This document shows positions 29,315 to 37,229 of a DNA stretch of 64,000 bases, in pieces. The stretch comes from Chachezhania antarctica. GTDB lineage: Bacteria; Pseudomonadota; Alphaproteobacteria; Rhodobacterales; Rhodobacteraceae. Within the stretch, counting starts at the first letter, position 1, and each line of letters starts with the position of its first letter. The translations under genes and the position numbers were made by a program. The notes under the pieces were generated by a model. The model worked only from the letters and a program-made list of their open reading frames with translations, did no database searches and was not told the origin of the DNA. The DNA is taken from assembly GCF_003646465.1 (NCBI RefSeq), contig NZ_QZEX01000011.1, positions 62,001-126,000 of the forward strand. The letters are read 5' to 3'.

Positions 29315-29435
29315 TGGCCCGCGCCACGAAATTCGCCGGAGAAGACCATGGCCGAAGGCCCTGTAGCACTAATTATGTTAAATATATGTGGGGAAAACAC
29401 CGATCCCGTAGCCTGTCGACAAGGGCAAGGCCGCG

Positions 29436-30119
29436 TTACTCCGCAACGGTCGCGATGGTGGCGGGATCGTCACCGGAGCTCGCCAGCGCGCAGGCGAGAT
29501 GAGCCGATGCCAGAACCCCGTCGACCAGCACCGCCCCGGATTGCGCCGCAAGACCCGCCCGCAGACGGGACATGCCTGCGCATCCAAGAATGATCGGCCC
29601 GGCTCCGGCGGCCGTTGCCGCGGCGATCGTGTCCAGCAACCGCGCCTCGACATCCGCGCCGCCGGCTTCCACTTCCAGAACTGGCACCCCCGATGCCAGA
29701 ACCCCGGCGCAGGCCGGACGGTGGCCGTAGGCCGCGACATTCGCCGCGATCACGGGGACCGAGACATCCAGCGTCGTCACGATCCCGAACCGACCGCCGT
29801 GAAGCGCGGCGACCGTCATCGCGGCCTGGCCGATGCCGATCACCGGGCAATGGGCCGCGGCGCGCAGCTGCTCCAGCCCGGTGTCGTCGAAACAGGCGAT
29901 GACGATGGCATCCACCTCCGCGGCCCGCGCCTTGGGCAGCAACGCCAGCAGCCCGGCCACGGCGCGTTCGCCATCCTCGGCCCCCTGGATCGCGGGCGGA
30001 CCGTCGGGGTTGGTCCAGCCCAGAACCTCGACCCAAGGCACTGCCCCCCGTGCGACGGACACGAGGCTTTCGGTCATCGCCTCGGTCGAGTTCGGGTTGA
30101 TGTAGAGCAGCCGCATCAT
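29436..30119 (-). CDS. Hydantoin-racemase-like Asp/Glu racemase superfamily protein
   Basis: This is a 227-residue protein starting MMRLLYINPNSTEAMT, the classical hydantoin racemase opening. Both catalytic cysteines are present: C76 in IVIACFDDTGL and C180 in IILGCAGM. Its ATG shares one base with the stop of the deaminase gene (TGATG), so the two are coupled. It is the last gene of a nine-gene importer/deaminase operon. Racemisation of a hydantoin or related cyclic or N-carbamoyl compound is plausible, but no hydantoinase or carbamoylase is beside it, so the substrate is open. Confidence 0.82.
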   Translation of the reverse strand: MMRLLYINPNSTEAMTESLVSVARGAVPWVEVLGWTNPDGPPAIQGAEDGERAVAGLLALLPKARAAEVDAIVIACFDDTGLEQLRAAAHCPVIGIGQAAMTVAALHGGRFGIVTTLDVSVPVIAANVAAYGHRPACAGVLASGVPVLEVEAGGADVEARLLDTIAAATAAGAGPIILGCAGMSRLRAGLAAQSGAVLVDGVLASAHLACALASSGDDPATIATVAE

Positions 30120-30616
30120 CAGCGCCGCGCCCGGACGAGGCTGGCCCAGTCCTCCAGGATCGCCGCGGCGTCTTCGCCCAGATGCCGTTCGGCCGGCATG
30201 ATCCTGTCGCCCACCGCGCGGCCGCATTCGTGGGTCAGCCGGTCGACATCTATCGGGAACCGTCCCGTTTCGGGCAGATCGCTGATGGTCGCCCCCGCCT
30301 GACCCATGTCGGCCGCGTAGTAGAGCGCGGCAATGCCCGCGATGTTCATCGCTGCCACGCACAGCGCGCACGGCTCGCAACTGGAATAAAGCTCCGCCCC
30401 CCGCAGGTCGACGGTGCCGAGGTTGCGGCACGCATCGCGGATGGCTTCGGTTTCCCCGTGCGAGGTCGGGTCGTGGTTCATGACCGACCGGTTGATGCCT
30501 TCACCCACGATCTTGCCGTCCTTGACGATGACCGCGCCGAACGGCTCAGTTCCCGGGGTATCGAGCGCCTGGGCCGAGATCTCGATGGCGCGGCGCAGGA
30601 AGGTTTCTTCATACAT
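30119..30616 (-). CDS. CDA-fold nucleoside/guanine-type deaminase
   Basis: This is a 165-residue zinc deaminase of the cytidine deaminase-like fold. The zinc ligands are H53 (in HGE, with catalytic E55), C83 and C86 (CEPCALC). That pattern and the length fit guanine deaminase/tRNA-adenosine-deaminase-like bacterial members. The start has AGGAG 6 bases upstream, and the gene begins one base after the DppF-like stop. It probably hydrolyses an amino group from a nitrogen heterocycle brought in by the linked Dpp-type transporter. Confidence 0.9.
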   Translation of the reverse strand: MYEETFLRRAIEISAQALDTPGTEPFGAVIVKDGKIVGEGINRSVMNHDPTSHGETEAIRDACRNLGTVDLRGAELYSSCEPCALCVAAMNIAGIAALYYAADMGQAGATISDLPETGRFPIDVDRLTHECGRAVGDRIMPAERHLGEDAAAILEDWASLVRARR

Positions 30617-30617
30617 T

Positions 30618-31580
30618 TCAGGCTCCTGCCTCTGCAGCGAAACAGGCGACGCGGCGGTCGTGGACTTCGGCGCGGCGTTCGGGGCGTTCCTGTTTGCACC
30701 GGTCGAAGACCAGCGGGCAGCGGGGATGAAAGCTGCAGCCGGATGGAGGAGACACGGGCGACGGCACTTCGCCCCCCATCGGGCTGCGATCGCGTTTCGG
30801 CGCGTCGAGGTCCGGAATCGTGTCGAGCAGCAGCCGCGTGTAGGGGTGCAGCGGGTTGGCGAACAGATCCATCGTCGGCTGGATTTCGACGATCCGGCCC
30901 AGATACATCACCGCGATCACGTCGGCCATGTGGCGCACGACGCTCAGATCGTGGCTGATGAAGAGATATGTGAGCTCCATCTCCTTCTGCAGCCGCTTCA
31001 TCAGGTTCAGCACCTGCGCCTGCACGGAAACGTCCAAAGCCGAGGTAGGCTCGTCGCAGACGAGGAACTCGGGCTCCCCCGCCAGCGCCCGCGCGATGGA
31101 GATCCGCTGCCGCTGCCCGCCGGAAAATTCATGCGGGAACTTCAGCCCGTCGGCGGGCGCAAGGCCCACGGTCCGCAGCAGTTCATCGACGCGGGCGGAT
31201 ACGGTGTCCTCGGGCGTGTCGGGCCGAAGGGTCCGCAGCGGTTCGGCGATGATCCGGCCCACCCGCCAGCGCGGGTTGAGGCTGGCAAACGGGTCCTGAA
31301 AGATCATCTGCAACCGGTCGCGGTCACCGTGAAACCGGATCTTGCCCCCCGATGGCGGATGCAGCCCCGTGACCAGTTTAGCGATGGTGCTTTTCCCGCA
31401 CCCGGATTCGCCCACCAGCGCCAGCGTCTGGCCCCGCTGGATCACGAAATCCACGCCATCCACCGCGCGCAGGGTGCGGCGCGGTTTGCGTTCGATCATA
31501 CGGTTCAGCCACGGGGCGGACACGTCGAAACGGCGTTCCAGCGCGTCGACTTCCAGAATGGCGTTTGGACGAATGTTCAC
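30618..31580 (-). CDS. Dipeptide/oligopeptide-type ABC ATPase, DppF/OppF-like
   Basis: This is a 320-residue nucleotide-binding subunit. The start is a GTG at 31580 overlapping the upstream TGA (GTGA), giving VNIRPNAILEVDALERRF. It contains Walker A (GESGCGKST), Q-loop (FQDPFASLNP), signature (FSGGQRQR), Walker B (FLVCDEPTSALDVS) and the switch His in FISHDL. The C-terminal oligo-HPY region has CxFHPRCPLxxxxC cysteines, typical of the family and able to bind an iron-sulfur cluster in some members. It works with the DppD-like protein next to it. Confidence 0.94.
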   Translation of the reverse strand: MNIRPNAILEVDALERRFDVSAPWLNRMIERKPRRTLRAVDGVDFVIQRGQTLALVGESGCGKSTIAKLVTGLHPPSGGKIRFHGDRDRLQMIFQDPFASLNPRWRVGRIIAEPLRTLRPDTPEDTVSARVDELLRTVGLAPADGLKFPHEFSGGQRQRISIARALAGEPEFLVCDEPTSALDVSVQAQVLNLMKRLQKEMELTYLFISHDLSVVRHMADVIAVMYLGRIVEIQPTMDLFANPLHPYTRLLLDTIPDLDAPKRDRSPMGGEVPSPVSPPSGCSFHPRCPLVFDRCKQERPERRAEVHDRRVACFAAEAGA

Positions 31581-32569
31581 GCGATGGCTCCTTCTTCGAC
31601 GGTGCCAGTCTGCTCCAGCCAGCAGGCGGCGCCCGTGGCGTCGCCCTCCGTGATCCGGGGCACATCGCGCCGGCATCTGGGCCCGGCATGGTCGCACCGA
31701 GGGTTGAAGGCGCAGCCCGGCGGGATGGCGTTCAGCCGGGGCATGGAACCGGGGATCATCTGCAGTTCCTCCACGTCCTTCCGCAGGCTGGGGATCGAGC
31801 CCATGAGCCCGGTCGTGTAGGGATGCTTCGGTCGCCGCACCACGTCTTCGACCGCGCCGACCTCGGCCAGCCGACCGGCATACATCACGGCCACCCGGTC
31901 GGCGGTTTCCGCGATCACGCCCATGTCGTGGGTAACAAGCATCACCGCCGTGCCCCGTTCCCGGCACAGCCGCTTCAGAAGCGCGGTGATCTGCGCCTGG
32001 ATCGAAACATCGAGCGCCGTCGTCGGTTCATCCGCCACGATCAGTTCGGGTTCCGCACACAGCGCCAGCGCGATCACGATCCGCTGCCGCATGCCGCCCG
32101 AAAACTGGTGGGGATAGTTGTCGATGCGTTCTTCGACGGCCGGGATGCCGACCTCGCGCATCAGGTCCTTCGCGCGGGTGCGGGCCTGTGACTTGTCCAG
32201 ATCGGTGTGCAGGCGGATGGTTTCGACCAGTTGGTCCCCCACTCGGAACAGCGGGTTCAGTGACGTCAGCGGATCCTGAAAGATCGCCCCGATCCGGCGG
32301 CCGCGGATGGCCTGCATCGCGCGGTCGTCCAGGGTGTCGATCCGGTCGCCCGACAGGTGGATCGACCCGCCGGAGATACGCCCGGGCGGTTCCAGCAGGC
32401 CAAGGATCGCCATGCCGGTCATGGATTTTCCTGCCCCGGATTCACCCACCATGCCCAGGATTTCCCCCCGCCGGATCTGAAGCGAGATATCGTCCACGGC
32501 GGTCAGGATGCCCTTCCGGGTCGGGAATTCGACGCGCAGGCCCTGCACGTCCAGAACTATGTCACTCAT
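31577..32569 (-). CDS. Dipeptide/oligopeptide-type ABC ATPase, DppD/OppD-like
   Basis: This 330-residue ATPase has Walker A (GESGAGKSM), Q-loop (FQDPLTSLNP), signature (FSGGMRQR), Walker B (LIVADEPTTALDVS) and switch His (VTHDM). The C-terminal oligo-HPY segment has CAFNPRCDHAGPRCRRD. It overlaps its upstream and downstream genes by four bases each (ATGA, GTGA). Together with the DppF-like ATPase and the DppB/DppC-like permeases it forms one importer, although the two amidohydrolase genes sit between the permease and ATPase genes. Confidence 0.94.
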   Translation of the reverse strand: MSDIVLDVQGLRVEFPTRKGILTAVDDISLQIRRGEILGMVGESGAGKSMTGMAILGLLEPPGRISGGSIHLSGDRIDTLDDRAMQAIRGRRIGAIFQDPLTSLNPLFRVGDQLVETIRLHTDLDKSQARTRAKDLMREVGIPAVEERIDNYPHQFSGGMRQRIVIALALCAEPELIVADEPTTALDVSIQAQITALLKRLCRERGTAVMLVTHDMGVIAETADRVAVMYAGRLAEVGAVEDVVRRPKHPYTTGLMGSIPSLRKDVEELQMIPGSMPRLNAIPPGCAFNPRCDHAGPRCRRDVPRITEGDATGAACWLEQTGTVEEGAIA

Positions 32570-34002
32570 GCCTTGGCTCTTTCATAGCTGGGGGTGAAGA
32601 TGTCTTCGACGGGCGGATGGCCTGCCGTGCGGTCGGGGTATTTCGCGATCAGCCCGTCGAACTGCGCCTGCGCCCGGGCGGCATCAGTGGCTTCGTCGAC
32701 ATCGGGGATCACGCCGTCTGCCATCACGCGGCGGCCGTCGATCCACACGTCCCGGACATCCCGGCCCGAGGACGAGGTCATCACCGTCTGCACAGGGTCG
32801 GGCGTTTGCAGGGTGCGGCTGAAATCGATCACCGTGATATCGGCCTTGGCCCCGGGCGCGAGCCTGCCCAGATCGGGCCGGTTCAGCGCCTGCGCGCCGC
32901 CTAGGGTCGCGGCGTCGAACATGTCTTCCGACCGGATCGCGTCCATCCTTTCGGCCAGCCGCGCCGTCATCATGCCGATCTGCATGTTCAGGATCATGTC
33001 GGCGGGAAAGGTATCCGTGCCCAGCCCGATATTGATGCCCATGCGGCGGCACTTGGGGAAGCTCTTCAGCATCCCGCCATGCCGGGCAGAGACCAGCGGG
33101 CAATGGACCAGCGTGGCCCCTGCCCCGGCAATCAGTTGGAACTCCGCCTCCGTCGCCTGCGTGCCGTGCGGCAGCAGCCAGTTGGGGCGCAGCGCGCCGA
33201 TCTTCTCCAGCCATTCGATGGGTCCCAGCCCGTGCTGTTCAGCCACCAGCCGCAGCTCTACCGGGGACTGTGCGCAATGCTGCCGCACTGGCGCGCCCAT
33301 TTCGTCCGCGATATCGGCGGTGCGTTGCAGCAGGGCTTCGGTGCAGGTCTCGATCCGGTCAGGCGCGAACATCGCCCGGATGCGGCCGCCTGCGATCCCG
33401 TCGATCCGTTTCGCGAAATCGGCGGCCTGTTCCAGTTCGGCCAGCCCGCGCGCTTCGTCATAGACGGCACGGATATTGCCGGCGTCATCCGTCACCTGCC
33501 CGCCGGTGCGGCAGGCCGGGCCAAGATAGGCGCGCAGGCCAAGGTCTTCGGCGGCGGCAGCGGCAGCTTCGAATTCGGCGACTGTTTCGCCCCATTCCCG
33601 GTAGAAGAGCGACGCAATGGGCAGCGCCGTCGTGATCCCGTTCCGGATCAGCTGCGCGAAGGCGTGGCGCTTCTGGAAGGCCAATTCTTCGGGCTCGTAC
33701 ATCTCGTACGGCCCGCGCGCGACATAGCTTTCCGGCCAGACCCGGCCCTTCTTCCACGCCGGGGCGTTGTCGTAGCCAAGGATCGTGGTGTCGAGATCCG
33801 ACAGCGCGTCGAGGTCGATGAAGCCCGGCGAAATCACGGCCTCGCCGTAATCGACACGCGCGGCCACCTCGCCATCGAACCCCGCGCCAACATGCAGCAC
33901 GTTCTGGCCTTCGATCACCACCTCGCCGTTTTCATGCACGACATGGCGGCCATCCTGGTGGCCGATCACCCAACGGGCGGTCAGAAGGGTCCGGGCGGGC
34001 AT
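32566..34002 (-). CDS. Amidohydrolase-superfamily protein with altered HxH motif
   Basis: This is a 478-residue relative of the AtzA/TrzA/SsnA branch of amidohydrolases. The barrel segments RQHCAQSPVE (strand 5 His and Glu), LLPHGTQA (strand 6 His) and GLGTDTFP (strand 8 Asp) are present. The strand 1 metal motif, normally PGxxNxHxH, instead reads SPGFIDLDALSDLD, so both histidines are replaced by Asp-containing sequence. Metal binding and chemistry may therefore differ from classical deaminases. The start at 34002 shares a base with the stop of the upstream amidohydrolase (TGATG). Its stop overlaps the DppD-like start. Confidence 0.82.
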   Translation of the reverse strand: MPARTLLTARWVIGHQDGRHVVHENGEVVIEGQNVLHVGAGFDGEVAARVDYGEAVISPGFIDLDALSDLDTTILGYDNAPAWKKGRVWPESYVARGPYEMYEPEELAFQKRHAFAQLIRNGITTALPIASLFYREWGETVAEFEAAAAAAEDLGLRAYLGPACRTGGQVTDDAGNIRAVYDEARGLAELEQAADFAKRIDGIAGGRIRAMFAPDRIETCTEALLQRTADIADEMGAPVRQHCAQSPVELRLVAEQHGLGPIEWLEKIGALRPNWLLPHGTQATEAEFQLIAGAGATLVHCPLVSARHGGMLKSFPKCRRMGINIGLGTDTFPADMILNMQIGMMTARLAERMDAIRSEDMFDAATLGGAQALNRPDLGRLAPGAKADITVIDFSRTLQTPDPVQTVMTSSSGRDVRDVWIDGRRVMADGVIPDVDEATDAARAQAQFDGLIAKYPDRTAGHPPVEDIFTPSYERAKA

Positions 34003-35183
34003 CAGGGCGCCTCGATCACGCATTTGCCGTCGCGGGCGATGGCGTTGCCGCCCTTCAGCGCCAGCTTGCGGGGGGCGTGGACGGCCACCGCCTCGGCCAG
34101 CGTTTCGCCTTCGACCAGCACGCAATCGGCCTTGCACCCGATCTCCAGCCCATAGCCTTCGGCCCCCATGATCGCGGCACCGCCATAGGTGCAGATCTCC
34201 AGCGCCAGTTCGACCTCGTCATCCCGGCGGAGGTTGTTGCGCATGCCGATCTGCATGGCCTTTTCCAGCATGTCTGAATTGCCGTAGGGGCCCCAGGTGT
34301 CGCGGATCCCGTCACAGCCGGCGCCGATCAGGATGCCCATGGCTTTCAGCTCCTTCACCACCGGAACCGGTGCGGATGCAGGCGCCGTCGTCAGGATGTG
34401 AATGCGGTTTTCGGCCAGCTTTTCGTGCAAGCCGTGCACATAGGCCCGGTCCACCGCGCCAAGGCAGAATGCATGGCTGATCGAAACCTTGCCCTGCATC
34501 CCCAGCGCGACCGTCCGGTCAATGATCTCCTCCATCGAGAACCAGCCGAGCGCGTCGCGTTCGTGCAGGTGGATGTCGATGGGCTTGCCGTGCTTTTCCG
34601 CCAGCGCGAAGACAGTATCCAGATGGCCCTTGGGATCATGTTCCATCCCGCAGGGGTCGATCCCGCCGACGAGGTCCGCGCCCAGAGACATCGCTTCGTC
34701 CATCAGTTCGGCCGTGCCGGGGCGGGTCATCATTCCGGATTGGGGGAAGGCCACGATCTCGATATCGATCATGCCCGCCAGCTTCTCCCGCGTGACCATC
34801 ACGCCTTCGACGCCCGCCAGCCCGTGATGCGTATCGACGTCCACGTGGCTGCGGATATGCGTGCAGCCGTGCGACATGGCGAGGATCGCGTGCCGTTCGC
34901 TTTGCACCTGCGGGTCAAGGCCAAGGGAGACCTTCACTTCGCGTTCGTTGTTGATCTTGTCGATCAGGCGGGGGCCGACCTCGTTGCGATACCACGGCAG
35001 GCCCAGCAGGGACTTGTCCAGATGCGTGTGCGCCTCGATCAGGCCGGGGATCAGGATGCGGCCGCCGCAATCGATCACTTCGGCGCCCTCGGGGGCCGTG
35101 TCCGCGAACAGGCCGTCCACGATGTGCAGATCGGTCACGGGGCCGGCCATGGGGCGGACGTTTTTCAGGGTCTTGGCAGTCAT
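34002..35183 (-). CDS. Cytosine deaminase-like amidohydrolase (CodA/AtzC type)
   Basis: This 393-residue metal-dependent deaminase has the expected ligands: HTHLDK (strand 1), HLHERD (strand 5, with the catalytic Glu), SHAF (strand 6) and GCDGIRDTW (strand 8 Asp). HTHLDKS together with HLHE is typical of CodA and of N-isopropylammelide-type aminohydrolases. It should deaminate a ring such as cytosine or a related N-heterocycle. It follows the DppC-like permease by five bases. An in-frame GTG at 35192 that overlaps the permease stop is an alternative start. It keeps all residues that its downstream neighbour lacks. Confidence 0.87.
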   Translation of the reverse strand: MTAKTLKNVRPMAGPVTDLHIVDGLFADTAPEGAEVIDCGGRILIPGLIEAHTHLDKSLLGLPWYRNEVGPRLIDKINNEREVKVSLGLDPQVQSERHAILAMSHGCTHIRSHVDVDTHHGLAGVEGVMVTREKLAGMIDIEIVAFPQSGMMTRPGTAELMDEAMSLGADLVGGIDPCGMEHDPKGHLDTVFALAEKHGKPIDIHLHERDALGWFSMEEIIDRTVALGMQGKVSISHAFCLGAVDRAYVHGLHEKLAENRIHILTTAPASAPVPVVKELKAMGILIGAGCDGIRDTWGPYGNSDMLEKAMQIGMRNNLRRDDEVELALEICTYGGAAIMGAEGYGLEIGCKADCVLVEGETLAEAVAVHAPRKLALKGGNAIARDGKCVIEAP

Positions 35184-35188
35184 GAGGG

Positions 35189-36154
35189 TCACCGGAGTTT
35201 GGGATTGAGCGCGTCGCGCAGCCAGTCGCCGATCATGTTGACCGACAGGACGATCAGGCACAGCTGGATCGACGGAAACACGATGATCCACCACAGGCCC
35301 GAGAACAGGTATTGATTGCCGATCCGGATCAGCGTGCCAAGGCTGGGCTGATCGGGTGGCATGCCGACGCCAAGGAAGGACAGCGTCGCCTCCGACAGGA
35401 TCGCCAGGCCAAAGTTCAGCGTGGCCGCGACCATGATCGGCGTCATGCAGTTGGGCAGGATATGGTTCAGCATGATCCGCCAGGATTTCACCCGGATCAG
35501 CTTGGCCGCCTGCACGTATTCCTTCTTTGCCTCGACCATCGCCGATGCGCGGACGGTCCGGGCGTATTGCACCCAGGATGGCACGGCGATGGCGAAGATC
35601 AGGATAGGTGCGGCCAGCACGTCCTTCAGACTCGTCGGCAGGGAGGCCGAGGCGATGGCCGTGATCAGGATCGCGATCAGGATAAAGGGCATCGACAGCA
35701 GCACGTCGCCCACCCGCATGATCACGTTGTCGATCCAGCCGCCGAAATAGCCCGCGATCAGGCCCAGTGTCAGCCCGACAGACAGCGCCAGCAGGACCGA
35801 GGCGAACCCGATGATCAGCGAAATCCGCGAGCCGTAGAGAATCGCCGACAGGATATCCCGCCCCTGCGTGTCGGTGCCCAGCACGAAGGGCATCTGCCCG
35901 TCCGTGTTCCAGATCGGCGGGATTTCCGAGTTCCACAGGACCAGCGCCGACAAATCATAGGGGTTCTGCGGCGCGATGAAGGGTGCAAGGAACGCCGTCA
36001 GCGCCACGAAGGCCAGCAGCACGGCGGCGAAGATCGCCGATGGGTGCGAGCGGAAGGAAAACCACAGGTCGCTGTCGCGCAGCCGGGCGTAGCGGGACGG
36101 CTTGACCGGCAGCAGGGTCGCATCGGTGGCGGTGGCGGTCGCTGTGTTTTGCAT
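35189..36154 (-). CDS. Dipeptide-type ABC transporter permease, DppC-like
   Basis: This is a 321-residue inner-membrane permease with an N-terminal helix after a Thr/Ala-rich leader, then the ABC-permease domain with about five helices. The EAA-type coupling motif lies in the AAKLIRVKSWRIMLNHILPN region. I place the start at 36154 because GAGGA precedes it at suitable spacing; an ATG at 36175 overlapping the DppB-like stop is also possible. C-terminal ERLRDxLNPKLR-like residues (WLRDALNPKLR) are the family hallmark. It forms the channel with the DppB-like protein. Confidence 0.92.
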   Translation of the reverse strand: MQNTATATATDATLLPVKPSRYARLRDSDLWFSFRSHPSAIFAAVLLAFVALTAFLAPFIAPQNPYDLSALVLWNSEIPPIWNTDGQMPFVLGTDTQGRDILSAILYGSRISLIIGFASVLLALSVGLTLGLIAGYFGGWIDNVIMRVGDVLLSMPFILIAILITAIASASLPTSLKDVLAAPILIFAIAVPSWVQYARTVRASAMVEAKKEYVQAAKLIRVKSWRIMLNHILPNCMTPIMVAATLNFGLAILSEATLSFLGVGMPPDQPSLGTLIRIGNQYLFSGLWWIIVFPSIQLCLIVLSVNMIGDWLRDALNPKLR

Positions 36155-36167
36155 GATGTCCTCGGGC

Positions 36168-37160
36168 TCAGCCATTGGCGCCACCGGCGCGGGCGGTGTC
36201 GTCGCGCAGGCGCGGATCGACCCAGGCGTAGGTAACGTCGACCACCGTGTTCAGGGCGACGAAGATGAAGGCCACGATCATCAGGTAGGCGGCCATGACG
36301 GGGATATCGACGAAGGTCACCGCCTGGATGAACAGCATCCCCATGCCCGGCCACTGGAACACCGTTTCGGTCACCAGCGCGAAGGCGATCAGGTTGCCGA
36401 TCTGCATCCCCGTGAGCGTGATCACCGGCATCAGGCAGTTGCGCAGCGCGTGGCGCCACTGCACGCGGGACGTGGGCACACCACGGGCACGGGCGAACTT
36501 GATGTAATCGGCGCGGAGCGTCTCCAGCATCTCGGCCCGGACCAGCCGCATCACCAGCGTGATCTGGAAGGTGGCCAGCGAAATCGACGGCAGCACCAGC
36601 GCCCGCCGCCCCGATGGCGTGAGCAGGCCCGTGGACCACCAGCCGATATCGACCGTCTCGCCCCGCCCGAAGGCCGGCAGCCAGCCGAGCGAGACGGAAA
36701 AGGCGAGGATCAGCAGGATGCCCACCACGAAACTGGGCAGGGAAACGCCCACGATGGATCCCAGCTGCAACGCATTGGCGATCGGGCTTTCCCGGTAAAT
36801 GGCCGTGATCACCCCCAGCGGGATACCCACCACAAGCGAGATCACCGTGGCCACCAGCACCAGGTCGAACGTGGCGGGGAAACGGTCCTTGATCAGGACC
36901 ATGACGTCCTGCTGGTTGCGGTAGGAGATCCCGAATTCGCCCTGCACGGCGTTGGTGACGAACCGCGTGTATTGCGTGATCAGCCCGTCATTCAGACCCA
37001 GCCGCTCGCGCAGCTCGGCACGGTCGGCCTGCGTGGCCTGTTCGTTCACCATCATCTCCACCGGGTCACCGAAGAACCGGAAGATGATGAAGGCCAGAAG
37101 TGCCACCGCCAGCATGACGAAGGCCGCATTCGCGATGCGCTTGATGAGAAAGGCGATCAT
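36168..37160 (-). CDS. Dipeptide-type ABC transporter permease, DppB-like
   Basis: This is a 330-residue permease with six hydrophobic helices. It opens with MIAFLIKRIANAAFVMLAVALLAF, as is usual for DppB/OppB. The coupling motif DYIKFARARGVPTSRVQWRHALRN is near 220, and the C-terminus has VDVTYAWVDPRLR. It follows the binding-protein gene by 69 bases carrying a 10-bp hairpin. It works with the DppC-like permease and the DppD/DppF-like ATPases encoded further downstream. Confidence 0.94.
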   Translation of the reverse strand: MIAFLIKRIANAAFVMLAVALLAFIIFRFFGDPVEMMVNEQATQADRAELRERLGLNDGLITQYTRFVTNAVQGEFGISYRNQQDVMVLIKDRFPATFDLVLVATVISLVVGIPLGVITAIYRESPIANALQLGSIVGVSLPSFVVGILLILAFSVSLGWLPAFGRGETVDIGWWSTGLLTPSGRRALVLPSISLATFQITLVMRLVRAEMLETLRADYIKFARARGVPTSRVQWRHALRNCLMPVITLTGMQIGNLIAFALVTETVFQWPGMGMLFIQAVTFVDIPVMAAYLMIVAFIFVALNTVVDVTYAWVDPRLRDDTARAGGANG

Positions 37161-37196
37161 GGCTGCCTCCGTTCAGGTTGCTGTGACGGGGTGCGT

Positions 37197-37222
37197 GTCC
37201 GGGCCCGCGATTGGGCCCGGAC
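37197..37222 (-). terminator. Strong intercistronic hairpin after the Dpp-type binding-protein gene
   Basis: GTCCGGGCCC (37197-37206) and GGGCCCGGAC (37213-37222) are a perfect 10-bp inverted repeat with a 6-base loop, starting 8 bases after the binding-protein stop. It resembles the hairpins in the other importer operons here and would favour binding-protein mRNA. Confidence 0.7.
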
Positions 37223-37229
37223 GGGGGGC

